NCBI GenBank assembly: GCA_014728045.1
Contig: WJMH01000010.1
Coordinates: forward strand, 1 to 64,000
Reading direction: 5' to 3'
Length of the DNA: 64,000 nt
Source of the DNA: Candidatus Omnitrophota bacterium
GTDB taxonomy: Bacteria; Omnitrophota; Gorgyraeia; Tantalellales; Tantalellaceae
In this document: positions 9,073 to 17,218 of the stretch, piece by piece
Position numbering within the stretch: position 1 is the stretch's first letter
Layout of the letters: every line of letters begins with the position of its first letter
Notes under the pieces: model-generated
Seen by the model: only the letters and a program-made list of their open reading frames with translations
What the model was told of the DNA's origin: nothing
Database searches by the model: none
Program-made: the position numbers and the translations under genes

Positions 9073-9831
9073 CTATTCATCACCGCCGAACAAAGAGCCC
9101 TCGAGCTTCTTCAGAGTCCCGCCTATTTTCCCGGCTTTCTCTGGCGAAAACAGTTTCGAAGATGAAAGTAACTTGTCCGTGATATTATCGGTGAGCTTGT
9201 TCAGCTCGAAATTCGCAAGTCTTGAAACCGTGGTCTTTGCAAGCGCTTTGACCATGATCAGACTGATCACGGATTCCAGATCGGTTATGTCATTGTAGGT
9301 CTCATCTATATTGACGTCGAACTCCTGGACCTGAGGCTGTTCCTGTTTGGAATAATCCTTGTATATAACCTTGCCCACCTTGAGCCTGAGGTTATCTATC
9401 TGGAGCTGGATATCCTCTTTGCTTTCGGGAGCCTTCTTTTGCTCTCCCTTATCCTGCGCCATCTTCAGCGAATCCAGATTGAGCTCTCCCCTGCTGTTCT
9501 TCTCAACTATGAATTCCCTGAGTTCTATATTGACCTGGCTAAGATGTACCCTGCCCTTGAAAAAAGCGAGAAGATCGTAGTCCACGTATATCTTCGGCAT
9601 GTCCAGCATTATCCTATCCTTGAAACCTCTTGGATTATAAAGCCTCAGACCACGGATATCTATCATGGTCTTGATAAGGCCTACCTTGAAATCACTTATG
9701 CTTAGCTTAAGACCTGTTACGCCGGTAACTCCCCTTTCCAGCGAGAACTTGAGAATGTTGTCCTTGGTAGCCGATAACGCCAGAACGACCGCAAGCAATC
9801 CGACAAGAACATATATCCATATTTTTTTCAT
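9073..9831 (-). CDS. AsmA-like membrane-anchored protein
   Basis: A 252-residue protein with one N-terminal membrane segment (about 5-22), then a beta-rich region resembling the N-terminus of AsmA-family proteins (repeated ISDFKVGL..IDIRGLRLYNP and the VHLSQVNIELREF strand pattern). AsmA proteins span or line the periplasm and are implicated in phospholipid or outer-membrane homeostasis. This copy is much shorter than full-length AsmA/TamB and ends in a helical, lysine-rich tail. It is between the FMN-binding gene and a 242-residue exported protein gene. The family call is by pattern only and the specific role is unknown. Confidence 0.65.
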   Translation of the reverse strand: MKKIWIYVLVGLLAVVLALSATKDNILKFSLERGVTGVTGLKLSISDFKVGLIKTMIDIRGLRLYNPRGFKDRIMLDMPKIYVDYDLLAFFKGRVHLSQVNIELREFIVEKNSRGELNLDSLKMAQDKGEQKKAPESKEDIQLQIDNLRLKVGKVIYKDYSKQEQPQVQEFDVNIDETYNDITDLESVISLIMVKALAKTTVSRLANFELNKLTDNITDKLLSSSKLFSPEKAGKIGGTLKKLEGSLFGGDE

Positions 9832-9886
9832 TACACACCGCCCTTTCTCCTGATCGAGCTGTTCGAAATAAGTTCAATTCATGGGA

Positions 9887-10615
9887 TCAGTTAACATGCT
9901 CCCTCTCGTCTGATGACAGGTGTATACCGGTAAGTCCCTTAAGAAGTATCGCCCCGCACTGGTATATCACTGGATCGCTTTCACGTATATCACCAGACAA
10001 ATCCTTGCCATAGATCTTTTCCAGATAATTTATGAGCTCCCTTCTCTGCTCGGAAGTTATACCCAGATATGTTAGCTTACCCGCCTGGTCAGCCTCGGCC
10101 TCCAGCATAGCCAGGGAAACGAGCATTGAAGAATCCCTTAAGATTTTCATAGCCATATCGATCCGGGGATATTCATCCCTTATTCGGCCGATCACCCGCG
10201 CCATCTCCTGACCCGTAAGACGTATCTGCCAAATCAGGCTTTGCTCGCGCAGTATATCGCTCAATGCCCTTATATAGCTGTCGTAGCTCTTTAATGCCAA
10301 AACAGATGCCTTTCGCACCTGCTCATCAGACGAATTCTCGTAAGGTGCCAGCGCCGTGCGCATCTCGAGCAGATCAGCCCTTGCCCGTCTGATATCCGCA
10401 ATGTAATCTTCGATCGCGGCCTTTTTCCCGGGAAGATCAGCTGGTAACTCACCAAGTTTGTCTATTTCCCTGATTTTCTTGATTAAGCTCAGGCCGCTTA
10501 TGAATTCCCTCGCGAACCCGTACTTGGTCATGTGCTTATCTTTTAGTCCCTCTGCACCGGAAGCAAGAAAGCACAACAACACACCAAGACATAATATCTT
10601 TAAATTACAGCTCAT
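9887..10615 (-). CDS. Exported helical protein of unknown function
   Basis: A 242-residue protein I do not recognise. It has an N-terminal signal sequence (hydrophobic stretch about 6-19, ASGAEG). The mature part is mostly predicted helix, with many charged residues and repeated Leu-Ile spacing that suggests a helical bundle. The start overlaps the end of the upstream lipoprotein gene by 11 bases, so translation is probably coupled; an ACAGG site precedes the ATG by five bases. It likely works in the envelope with its neighbours. Confidence 0.7.
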   Translation of the reverse strand: MSCNLKILCLGVLLCFLASGAEGLKDKHMTKYGFAREFISGLSLIKKIREIDKLGELPADLPGKKAAIEDYIADIRRARADLLEMRTALAPYENSSDEQVRKASVLALKSYDSYIRALSDILREQSLIWQIRLTGQEMARVIGRIRDEYPRIDMAMKILRDSSMLVSLAMLEAEADQAGKLTYLGITSEQRRELINYLEKIYGKDLSGDIRESDPVIYQCGAILLKGLTGIHLSSDEREHVN

Positions 10616-11303
10616 CGGAACCTGTCTGCCTTAATTGCTTCTGTTCTTCTAATAACCGCTGTTTGTCTTTTTCAACCTTTTCACGGAGGGCCTCCTCCCT
10701 GGCCTGGCGCTCCTTATGCTTTTTGCTCTCCTCCAGCAAGAGCTTTTCCATTTCCTCCTTCTGCTGAGCTTCCTTTTCCCTTTCTTCTTCCCAGTTAAGA
10801 AAAACCCTCCAAGTCCCGTCTTCTTTGACGAGGTCGATCCGCTGGCTTCTGACAATCTGCGGGAGATCTCCTCCGTAAGTATCCTTCAGCAATTTGACCA
10901 TGCGTTTGCCGTATTCACCCTCTCTGGGGGCCTTCGTCAGATCGAACTGGGGTATGTCCATGCTTATCAGCCTGTAATCCGGTGAAGTAATTGTAAAGCT
11001 TACGCTCGCATTATCCCCTTCAATATTAATATTCCCTATGGTATATCGTGTGTACCGAAGAAGATAGCTCTTTAATGTTCCTTTCTCCCATCTCTGTTCG
11101 GGTACGGTCTGCTCAAGACTCTTGATTTGCTTGTCTTTACTTGAAATGTACCTGTAAGCTTCCTCATGCCTGCCGTTGATGGTGGCGCCAAGATACCTGG
11201 CAACCACGTACCTTACGGTCAGCTCTTCAGCATCACAACCGGATAAAGCCAGGGCGCCGAATAACAGGCTTCCCGCCATCACCAAAACCGTGATCGAACG
11301 CAT
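10605..11303 (-). CDS. Lipoprotein with C-terminal charged coiled coil
   Basis: The start at 11303 is chosen because GGAGGGG lies six bases upstream and the protein then begins with a classic lipoprotein signal (MRSITVLVMAGS..., lipobox LSGC). A further 14 codons are open upstream without a site. The 232-residue product has a globular part (about 25-165) with an NTF2/DUF4878-like pattern (xxYxxAxYRYIS, late WRVFLNW). A Glu/Lys/Gln-rich coiled coil runs from about 168 to the end. It is probably anchored in the membrane facing the periplasm. The function is unknown; NTF2-like folds often bind small ligands or partner proteins. Confidence 0.75.
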   Translation of the reverse strand: MRSITVLVMAGSLLFGALALSGCDAEELTVRYVVARYLGATINGRHEEAYRYISSKDKQIKSLEQTVPEQRWEKGTLKSYLLRYTRYTIGNINIEGDNASVSFTITSPDYRLISMDIPQFDLTKAPREGEYGKRMVKLLKDTYGGDLPQIVRSQRIDLVKEDGTWRVFLNWEEEREKEAQQKEEMEKLLLEESKKHKERQAREEALREKVEKDKQRLLEEQKQLRQTGSDEL

Positions 11304-11304
11304 A

Positions 11305-11532
11305 TTAATCCCCTCCGCTCTCGGGTTCCTCAAAAACCCTTCCATAATCCTTTATCTCAACTATCTGGGTCTTGCCCAATCTCCATGTTCTTCCGGTCAC
11401 GCTGTCGTATTTCACTGCGCCGAAAGTGCTATTTATTACGACCCTGTATCGGCCGGGAAGATTAATCCCGATGACCAGCGAAGCCGTTACCACGCTCACA
11501 CCAATTACTACAGAAATAATTATCTCTTTCAT
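11305..11532 (-). CDS. Small single-pass membrane protein
   Basis: 75 residues from the ATG at 11532: one transmembrane helix (about 2-23, MKEIIISVVIGVS...), then a short extracytoplasmic domain resembling a small beta-hairpin (RYRVVINSTFGAVKYDSVTG...TWRL). A GGGGGT site precedes this ATG. A GTG at 11547 overlapping the upstream stop codon could be an alternative start adding five residues. I do not recognise a family. The gene is tightly packed between the YgjP-type peptidase and the lipoprotein genes. Confidence 0.65.
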   Translation of the reverse strand: MKEIIISVVIGVSVVTASLVIGINLPGRYRVVINSTFGAVKYDSVTGRTWRLGKTQIVEIKDYGRVFEEPESGGD

Positions 11533-11543
11533 GGCACCCCCAT

Positions 11544-12113
11544 TCACAAAAGTTCAAGGTTATATCTTCTAAGCTGTTTATCCAGAGACTTCGCCCCGTC
11601 CACGATCCTGTCAAGCTGCGCCCAGAACCTTTTACCGTGATTCTTTATGCGCGTGTGCATAAGCTCATGCAGGATCACGTACTCGCAAAGCTCCCGGGGA
11701 ATTGACATCAGTTTAATATTAAGTGACAAATTATTGTTGTGAGAACAGCTTCCCCACCTTGTCCTCTGACACCTTATATACAATTTACCGTACGAGAATC
11801 CATGTCTGGATGCAAGCTCCTTAACTCTTTGCGCTAATCCTATCCTGGCCTCCCTCTCATCAATTACCGAGACTTCCTTCGCAACTGAGAAATATTCGGC
11901 CTCCACCTTCTTGATCCTGGCGATATGTTTTTTTATCCAATCGACTTTGGACCGCACATATCCTTCGGCCTCGTCAAAAGAGATACCGTATGGTATCGCT
12001 ACTCGCACTCCCTTGAAGGGCATAACGAAAATATTCAGGTATTTGGACCTCTTGCTTTTCTCCAATAAAACCCTTCCAATCCCCTCAATATCTATCGTCA
12101 GCGCTCTTGCCAT
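11544..12113 (-). CDS. YgjP-type (DUF45) zinc metallopeptidase
   Basis: A 189-residue cytoplasmic protein of the YgjP/DUF45 family, related to the SprT and WLM metallopeptidases. The zinc site is H149-E-L-M-H153 with H159 as third ligand (RIKNHGKRFW). The conserved RWGSC segment (119-123) precedes it, as in the family. There is no signal peptide. It is one of only two clearly cytoplasmic products in the insertion between tRNA-Tyr and tRNA-Gly; the other is the response regulator. It may act on DNA-protein crosslinks or as a general peptidase, which is not settled for the family. Confidence 0.9.
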   Translation of the reverse strand: MARALTIDIEGIGRVLLEKSKRSKYLNIFVMPFKGVRVAIPYGISFDEAEGYVRSKVDWIKKHIARIKKVEAEYFSVAKEVSVIDEREARIGLAQRVKELASRHGFSYGKLYIRCQRTRWGSCSHNNNLSLNIKLMSIPRELCEYVILHELMHTRIKNHGKRFWAQLDRIVDGAKSLDKQLRRYNLELL

Positions 12114-12118
12114 TTAGA

Positions 12119-12811
12119 TCAGACCTGCTCTTCTTTTTCTTTTCTTTGCCTCTGCGATTCTACAGCTTTTTTTATCTGCGCTATGCGTTCCTCGCTTATT
12201 TCCGGAAGACGGCATCTTTCGTATTCATCCAGATCAAGGAACACCTCGAGCATGGCCTCTGTGCCGTTATAGAACATACCCGTATAAATAATGCGCACTT
12301 TTTTCCTGCCGAAGACATTTTCCGCAGTAAGACATTCGGGCTTGCCGTATTTGATATCACTTCCCAGAGGACACTCGGGACATTTTTCCTGATCATCCCT
12401 TATCATCTCCCAGCATTTACTCCCCAGACGGGGGCGGCCCGCCCATTCTTCCATGGTCTTATTCATAAAAAGCATATTCCCCTGTTCATCTACGACCTGT
12501 ATACCGAAAGGCAGAGTGGTAAGCACCACGTTATCGAAATCGACTATGTCACGCAAAGCCCTTTCGCTTGCTTCAAGAGCTTCCTCGAGCCTCCGGAGTT
12601 TACCGACGACCTTGGCTATAATGATACCGAAAAGAGGGAACACGATCATGATAACGACACGCAGGTAAGCATCGTGAGGAGCTACCATGGTCGCCATGGA
12701 CTGCCAGAAAGTTCCCCTGAAAAAGAAAAGATAATCCACAACAGCGTCCAGGACCCACATTGAAAGGCCCGCAGCTATGGATATAAGAATTATTTTTGTC
12801 TCTATTTTCAT
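12119..12811 (-). CDS. Membrane PAS-domain protein without output domain
   Basis: 230 residues: two transmembrane helices (about 7-29 and 50-70), a short coiled coil (71-92) and one PAS domain (about 93-195), then a charged helical tail. No kinase, GGDEF or other output domain follows. The PAS domain carries C133, C144 and C147 in a C-x10-C-x2-C arrangement (EKCPECPLG), a motif also seen in the kinase at 19502-21394. This suggests metal, cluster or redox sensing (inference). It may signal by contact with a separate kinase or simply hold a cofactor. Confidence 0.8.
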   Translation of the reverse strand: MKIETKIILISIAAGLSMWVLDAVVDYLFFFRGTFWQSMATMVAPHDAYLRVVIMIVFPLFGIIIAKVVGKLRRLEEALEASERALRDIVDFDNVVLTTLPFGIQVVDEQGNMLFMNKTMEEWAGRPRLGSKCWEMIRDDQEKCPECPLGSDIKYGKPECLTAENVFGRKKVRIIYTGMFYNGTEAMLEVFLDLDEYERCRLPEISEERIAQIKKAVESQRQRKEKEEQV

Positions 12812-12844
12812 CGCACCCCCGCTTCAACTGCCCGCAGAAACGTT

Positions 12845-13504
12845 TTATTCCGGATATCCTACCGGCTGGGTCAATATCACCTTCTGATCTTTTCTCAGTC
12901 CCATGAGTTCTTCCAGTGATTCTTTATCCACCCATGCGATGGCCACCGTGGCCAGACCTTCAGAAGCACAGAAAAGGTAGACATTCTGGCTGATGTAGCC
13001 AGTATCGATCGCCGAAAAAAAACTCTTGCCGCTTTTATCCGTGGGCATCCTTGAAAGATCAGCGACATATATAAGGTTCACGGGCGCTTTTTGAGTGAAT
13101 TCCTGCACCCCTGTAGATTCTCTTATATCACGGGCCAGGACCGGTTCAAGAAGATTTTGCCCGGGCCTGTAAAGGTACACGCCATCCCGCATGGCCAGGT
13201 AAATATCTATTTCCTGCAGGTTCATGGCCGAAGGCGCTGTCCTCTTTCCCTCTTCGGGCCGGTTTATCCCCCAAGCCGCCCACAAAAGATCCGAGAGCAC
13301 GTCAACGGGAATCTCTTTTCCACTGAAAGACCTTGTGCTTTTGCGCTCCTTTAGCGCGTCCATAAGCAGCATCCCCCGGTCGAAACGGGGCGCGGAAAGC
13401 TTGATAGCCTCAAGTTCCTCAGCGTATGCAAAATGCGGGGCAAAGATCGCTATCAGCACGAATATCACCATAATATATACTATGTAACATCTTCTCCAGG
13501 TCAT
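12845..13504 (-). CDS. Exported SagB-type nitroreductase
   Basis: 219 residues. A signal peptide (about 1-28, ending FAYA) precedes a nitroreductase-fold flavoenzyme domain of the SagB-like type: ERKSTRSF near the start, LLWAAWGINRPEEGKRTAPSA in the FMN-binding region, and DTGYISQNVYLFCASEGLATV near the C-terminus. SagB-like enzymes use FMN to oxidise or reduce small substrates; secreted relatives are common in anaerobes, but their substrates are unknown. Together with the FMN-binding protein at 8684-9055 this is the second extracytoplasmic flavoprotein in the island. Confidence 0.88.
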   Translation of the reverse strand: MTWRRCYIVYIMVIFVLIAIFAPHFAYAEELEAIKLSAPRFDRGMLLMDALKERKSTRSFSGKEIPVDVLSDLLWAAWGINRPEEGKRTAPSAMNLQEIDIYLAMRDGVYLYRPGQNLLEPVLARDIRESTGVQEFTQKAPVNLIYVADLSRMPTDKSGKSFFSAIDTGYISQNVYLFCASEGLATVAIAWVDKESLEELMGLRKDQKVILTQPVGYPE

Positions 13505-13519
13505 GTCGCTGCCTCCCGT

Positions 13520-13789
13520 TCAATCGGCGCGACCGGACGGCATTGGCCTTAAGGCGCCCGTGGTCGCATCATATTCGATAAGTCCAGTTCCGGATGCGGT
13601 ATAGCTAGCCCCCGGACCACGCTTTCGGTGTTCGATCTCCATTAATTCTTCCTGAACCTGTTCACGAACCGGCCTGTCCACTTCCTTGACCGCGTGATCT
13701 ATCTCGCTATCGGTCTGTGCCGCGCATGTGGCCGCAAAGAATAAACCTAGGAAAAGAAAACCTGCAATCCCGGCATTCATTCCTCCCAT
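13520..13789 (-). CDS. Small exported protein
   Basis: 89 residues with a signal peptide (AAT-CAAQ cleavage region near 24), followed by a charged linker (EIDHAVKEVDRPVREQVQEEL) and a short Gly/Thr-rich tail. No family is recognised. The first ATG (13789), preceded by AAAGGG, overlaps the upstream lipoprotein gene by 13 bases. A second ATG three codons later sits too close to GGAGG to be the better start, but remains possible. Confidence 0.6.
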   Translation of the reverse strand: MGGMNAGIAGFLFLGLFFAATCAAQTDSEIDHAVKEVDRPVREQVQEELMEIEHRKRGPGASYTASGTGLIEYDATTGALRPMPSGRAD

Positions 13790-13983
13790 TGAGCCCTTTC
13801 CCTTGATCGTTGCTGTATATCAAGCACCTTATCTTTGGTCTTTTTGTACGACCGGAGTTGCGTTTCACCGGCCATTTCGCCGATAAGATCCGTCTTAGCA
13901 TCGCCTTCCCGGGAACCCGACCTTGTACACCCCGGCAAAAAGATAAAAAGACAAGCCAAATATATAATAGAAGCCTTCTTCAT
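13777..13983 (-). CDS. Small lipoprotein
   Basis: 68 residues from the ATG at 13983: MKKASIIYLACLF..LPGC is a lipoprotein signal with the lipobox cysteine near residue 19. The mature part is short, hydrophilic and helical (KKTKDKVLDIQQRSRERA). An earlier ATG at 14013 has a slightly better ribosome binding site (CAAGG) and would add ten residues, so the start is uncertain. Its end overlaps the next exported protein gene. The function is unknown. Confidence 0.6.
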   Translation of the reverse strand: MKKASIIYLACLFIFLPGCTRSGSREGDAKTDLIGEMAGETQLRSYKKTKDKVLDIQQRSRERAQWEE

Positions 13984-14123
13984 GGAATCGCTTATAATAT
14001 ACCTTCTGGCCATAAACCTTGCAAGTAATGCGATATTAATATTATATATAGTTGTATTGATGCAGCTTAAATAACTGCCCCCTAAAGCATGGAACATGCC
14101 GATGGCAACCTTTTATCCGTATC

Positions 14124-14519
14124 CTATCTGCCCATAAGCGTCAATAATAAATCCGCACCTATCGCGAGCACCGACAGTATCGATATAACAAGATAATTGA
14201 ATATTTCCCTGGACCTAACGATAGATGAAAGAGAATACACGGCCGCTTCCCGCTCCTGTTGACCGAGGCGCTCGCCATTCCTTATTTTGTTTATAAGATC
14301 GTACTCTGTAACAGTTTTTCTGCGTTTTCGCGCGATCGAATATCTGTAAAGAAAGAAAAGTACATACCCGAGAACCGCTAAATACCATACCGGCCTGACC
14401 AGGTCCGGTCTCAGGTGTTCCAACACTATGATCGACCTGAACGCAAATGCACAAACAAGACCGAGCAAAAAGAAGAAGTTTATTACCCAGGAAGGGAATA
14501 CATGGGGGATCTTCCGCAT
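14124..14519 (-). CDS. Small multi-pass membrane protein
   Basis: 131 residues with three predicted membrane helices (about 10-31, 42-60 and 107-128) and a basic cytoplasmic loop (SIARKRRKTV...). AAAGG lies five bases before the ATG. I recognise no family. It stands between a terminator-bounded small secreted protein gene and the lipoprotein pair, and shares the envelope bias of the island. Confidence 0.65.
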   Translation of the reverse strand: MRKIPHVFPSWVINFFFLLGLVCAFAFRSIIVLEHLRPDLVRPVWYLAVLGYVLFFLYRYSIARKRRKTVTEYDLINKIRNGERLGQQEREAAVYSLSSIVRSREIFNYLVISILSVLAIGADLLLTLMGR

Positions 14520-14551
14520 ATTATCCTTTCAGCAGGACGTTTTCTCTCTTG

Positions 14552-14588
14552 AAAAAAGACAGGGAGTCGCTTGAGGCAACTCCCTGTC
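14552..14588 (-). terminator. Rho-independent terminator
   Basis: The minus strand forms a 10-bp stem (GACAGGGAGT/ACTCCCTGTC) with a short loop followed by TTTTTT. It lies just after the 82-residue secreted protein gene and before the membrane protein start at 14519. Confidence 0.85.
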
Positions 14589-14611
14589 ATGTGATCGAAT
14601 CCCTGGCGCAG

Positions 14612-14860
14612 TTAGATGATACCAATGGCGTTTTTGCCTTTTCTTCTTTTTTCCAGTTCAGCTTCCTTATCACGTAAAGACTCGTCTTTTACTATCTCCT
14701 GGGACTTGCCCCAATGCGAAATATGTTCGGCAGCTGCCTGGAACGTACCATCGTCATAGGATTTGCTCATGGGTTTGCCCTTCTGCCCCTCTCCGGCAAA
14801 AGCTGAAACAGTGCCGAGAGCGAAAACGACAATAATCGCTAATACTGCTATCTTTTTCAT
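14612..14860 (-). CDS. Small secreted protein
   Basis: 82 residues with a clear signal peptide (MKKIAVLAIIVVFALG..SAFA, cleavage near 22). The mature protein is short and strongly charged, with Lys/Glu-rich helix at the end. AGGAGG sits four bases before the ATG. It has its own strong promoter (14893-14921) and its own terminator (14552-14588), so it may be a highly expressed monocistronic gene. No family recognised. Confidence 0.75.
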   Translation of the reverse strand: MKKIAVLAIIVVFALGTVSAFAGEGQKGKPMSKSYDDGTFQAAAEHISHWGKSQEIVKDESLRDKEAELEKRRKGKNAIGII

Positions 14861-14892
14861 TTTTCCTCCTTACATTTTAGTAAACGTATTAT

Positions 14893-14921
14893 ATTATAAT
14901 ACTCAAAATATACACGCTCAA
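14893..14921 (-). promoter_or_regulatory. Promoter of the 82-residue secreted protein gene
   Basis: TTGAGC (14916-14921) and perfect TATAAT (14893-14898), 17 bases apart, on the minus strand. A second TATAAT-like sequence overlaps just downstream. Confidence 0.7.
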
Positions 14922-14940
14922 TAGCATATTTGCAAATACG

Positions 14941-15543
14941 TTATTTTTTCTTCTGCTGCTCGGCGTAAATATCACCCAGAAAGTCCCTTGCCGCTACCGT
15001 ACGGGGGTTATCATCCCCGAAATACGCCTTGCAGATCATAAGATAAAGAGTAGCCTGTTCAGCCGCCAATTCGTACTTGTTCTGGTCAAAATACGCCCGT
15101 GCCAGAAAAAGGTAAACATTGCCAAGACGGTAATCACCCTCCCCAAGTATGGGCTCGCCTATTTTGAGGGACCACAAAAGGACTTCTTCCGCTTTTGCGG
15201 GCATCCTGGCCTCCATGTAGAGAATTCCCAGAAGCAGGAACCTTTCGGCTACCCTGAGGTGATCCGGGTGATACAGCTCGATGGTCAGTCGTAATGCCTC
15301 CTTGAACAGTTCTTCGGCTTTTTGATAATCCCCTTTTTTGATGAGGTCAGGGACCTTGGCGTCTATCTGAGCGATCCTTTCCCTTTTCTCACGAAGCAAT
15401 CTTTTACCGGACCTTGTTTTGCGTTTCTGCTGCGAAGGTCTTTGCTTCAGGGCTTCCTTTACCAAATCGTCCCACTGGTCCGCGTTTGCACCGAGCGTTG
15501 TTACCGCGAATATGACCGCAGTCACCGCAAGAATTTTCCTCAT
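14941..15543 (-). CDS. Exported tetratricopeptide-repeat protein
   Basis: 200 residues: signal peptide (1-21, ending ANA), a basic linker rich in Lys/Arg/Gln (about 33-60), then three to four TPR-like helical pairs (KKGDYQKAEELFKEALRL; RMPAKAEEVLLWSL; NKYELAAEQATLYL). TPR domains hold protein partners together, so this is likely an envelope scaffold. The gene is followed within 60 bases by a promoter for the next gene and preceded closely by a small membrane protein gene. Confidence 0.8.
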   Translation of the reverse strand: MRKILAVTAVIFAVTTLGANADQWDDLVKEALKQRPSQQKRKTRSGKRLLREKRERIAQIDAKVPDLIKKGDYQKAEELFKEALRLTIELYHPDHLRVAERFLLLGILYMEARMPAKAEEVLLWSLKIGEPILGEGDYRLGNVYLFLARAYFDQNKYELAAEQATLYLMICKAYFGDDNPRTVAARDFLGDIYAEQQKKK

Positions 15544-15565
15544 ATTTGCCGCCCTTTCCTCCGCA

Positions 15566-15793
15566 TCAATACGGCTTGATCTGCCTGTTCTTTTTTATAA
15601 GCCAGCTGACGAACCTCCCGAACCAATAGCCAGCGTAAAGCGCCACCACCAGAATATCCACCGTCCTATGAAAGGAATATGTAGGCTTGACGTGCAGAGT
15701 CACTAACAGATTGAGGATAAACCACATAAGAAAAAAAGATACGATTATATAGCCTTCCCTGTAGATTATCTTCTTGAAAGTGGTAAAATCCAT
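15566..15793 (-). CDS. Small two-helix membrane protein
   Basis: 75 residues with two membrane helices (about 14-33 and 44-65) and short basic ends; AGGAGG lies five bases before the ATG. It resembles very small integral membrane proteins with no assigned family. It is adjacent to another small membrane protein gene (15810-16130), spaced by 16 bases, and the two probably form one transcript. Confidence 0.65.
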   Translation of the reverse strand: MDFTTFKKIIYREGYIIVSFFLMWFILNLLVTLHVKPTYSFHRTVDILVVALYAGYWFGRFVSWLIKKNRQIKPY

Positions 15794-15809
15794 ACATCCC
15801 TCCTTGATT

Positions 15810-16130
15810 TCAGGTCCTCGCCCGGAGATATTCGCCGAGCTTCAGGCAGACAAACCAGATCACAGGTACTAATTTTACGGGAATTACGACCAGAAAGACC
15901 CATGCTATCAAGGTCTCGATACCGATCAAAAGCATCGTTACGGTCGCACTGCCGGATACGTAGATCTCATAGGAAGCCCGGCACAGGTTAAGATAATACA
16001 AAAAATGACTGATAGCCCACGCGCTGCAGGTGATTATCCACACAAGGACAATGACCTGATAGACCCTGTCGAGAAAGTTCTGTTCTTTAAAACGCCTGAA
16101 GAGATCATTCAGAATATCGGCTATGCCCAT
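15810..16130 (-). CDS. Small membrane protein
   Basis: 106 residues with about three hydrophobic segments (20-40, 55-75 and 75-97). A TGGAG site precedes the ATG by seven bases. No recognisable family or catalytic motif. It lies in a run of small envelope genes (14941-16603) with gaps of 16-23 bases. Confidence 0.65.
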   Translation of the reverse strand: MGIADILNDLFRRFKEQNFLDRVYQVIVLVWIITCSAWAISHFLYYLNLCRASYEIYVSGSATVTMLLIGIETLIAWVFLVVIPVKLVPVIWFVCLKLGEYLRART

Positions 16131-16147
16131 TTATTCGCTCCAGATCT

Positions 16148-16603
16148 TCATGGCTGAAAAGGTCGCCCAGCGGGTGTACCATAAAGATATCTCAACCTTT
16201 CTTCCTCCCGATTAAAATCGAACCTGGCCCTTGCTATCTGCAAGTTGATCTGAGGGTTCTCCCTGTCTGTTCTCTTGTAATGGATAAAATAATATTCTAT
16301 CCGGGCAAGAAGCTTATTCATAAGTTCATGCAGCTTTATGCCCTCCTCGGGCACCGGCTCCACCAGTTTATTATACTCGTGCTTCAGGAGATTTACCTTT
16401 GCGAGAGCTTTGTCCGGATGAATATACCCTTCACTGAATTCCAGAAAGAGGTCATCCAGATATTCGTTAACATCCGTTACTATGTGCAGCTGATACCTGA
16501 TAGCTTCCACGTCCGGTTGATGTGCGGGCTTCTGACCGCATACCGATACCGGAATGGACACGGCTGCACAAAGTGCCAATATTATACATATAAAAGATTT
16601 CAT
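16148..16603 (-). CDS. Exported protein of unknown function
   Basis: 151 residues with an N-terminal signal peptide (MKSFICIILALCAAVSIPVSVCG) and a helical, charged mature domain. There is no clear ribosome binding site before the ATG. It is the first gene of the small envelope run that reads toward 14941. No family recognised; the helix-rich pattern suggests a small periplasmic bundle. Confidence 0.65.
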   Translation of the reverse strand: MKSFICIILALCAAVSIPVSVCGQKPAHQPDVEAIRYQLHIVTDVNEYLDDLFLEFSEGYIHPDKALAKVNLLKHEYNKLVEPVPEEGIKLHELMNKLLARIEYYFIHYKRTDRENPQINLQIARARFDFNREEERLRYLYGTPAGRPFQP

Positions 16604-16720
16604 ATATATGATTTTACTCTGATGGAACGGACTTTACAAGGGCTTATGTGGAAAGACACTATAAAAGGGACAAGGCATACGGCAAGCTCGTGGGTGTTCC
16701 CTAATCGAAGCGAGAACATT

Positions 16721-17095
16721 CTAAATGTTTTTCTCCACACACCTGATAAGTTTTTTTACCTGTAAAGGCTTGGATAAAAGCATAAGACCCGGCTTCTCAT
16801 CTTCGGCAACGAAATCAAATAAACCCGATACGTAAACAATTGGAATATCCCCCGAAGAATTATCCCGCCTGATCAGCTCAGCGATATGTGGTCCATCCAT
16901 ATACGGAAGGAGAACATCCAGCAATATCAAGTCCGGCTGGACTTTTCTGACGGTGTCAAGCACCCTTGCTGCATTATTCTCTATATCCACCTTATACTGT
17001 CCGGTCTGCTCAAGAGCTTCTTTCACCATTTCGGTAAAGCCTTCCTCGTCATCAATGACAAGAATCTTCTTTTTCACTAAGGGGCAACTACCCAT
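16721..17095 (-). CDS. Single-domain response regulator
   Basis: 124 residues forming only a receiver domain: acidic pocket D15-D16, phosphoacceptor D60 (LILLDVLLP), S90 and K109 (SKP). The start at 17095 is set by GGGAGGG five bases upstream; 12 further codons are open upstream without a site. Without a DNA-binding domain it must act by protein contact, like CheY or Spo0F. Two histidine kinases lie just beyond the tRNA pair (17598-21394) and are candidate phosphodonors (inference from proximity). A TATAAT at 17123-17128 may be its -10. Confidence 0.9.
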   Translation of the reverse strand: MGSCPLVKKKILVIDDEEGFTEMVKEALEQTGQYKVDIENNAARVLDTVRKVQPDLILLDVLLPYMDGPHIAELIRRDNSSGDIPIVYVSGLFDFVAEDEKPGLMLLSKPLQVKKLIRCVEKNI

Positions 17096-17218
17096 AAATA
17101 CCCTCCCTTTACTTTCTCTTAAATTATACATAGGGATTGTTAAAATAAAGTTAAAATCTTCTTAAATAGCAGAAAATATAATAGTTTAAGTAAAAAGAGG
17201 CAGATAAGGCGATTCAAG

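Noticed and set aside
12107-12763. Plus-strand open frame of 218 codons opposite the PAS membrane protein gene
   Set aside because: The minus strand encodes a convincing membrane PAS protein with good packing in an operon; the plus-strand frame has no support.
13984-14097. N-terminal 38 codons upstream of the small lipoprotein start
   Set aside because: They precede a textbook lipoprotein signal and have no ribosome binding site at the first ATG, so they are treated as untranslated.
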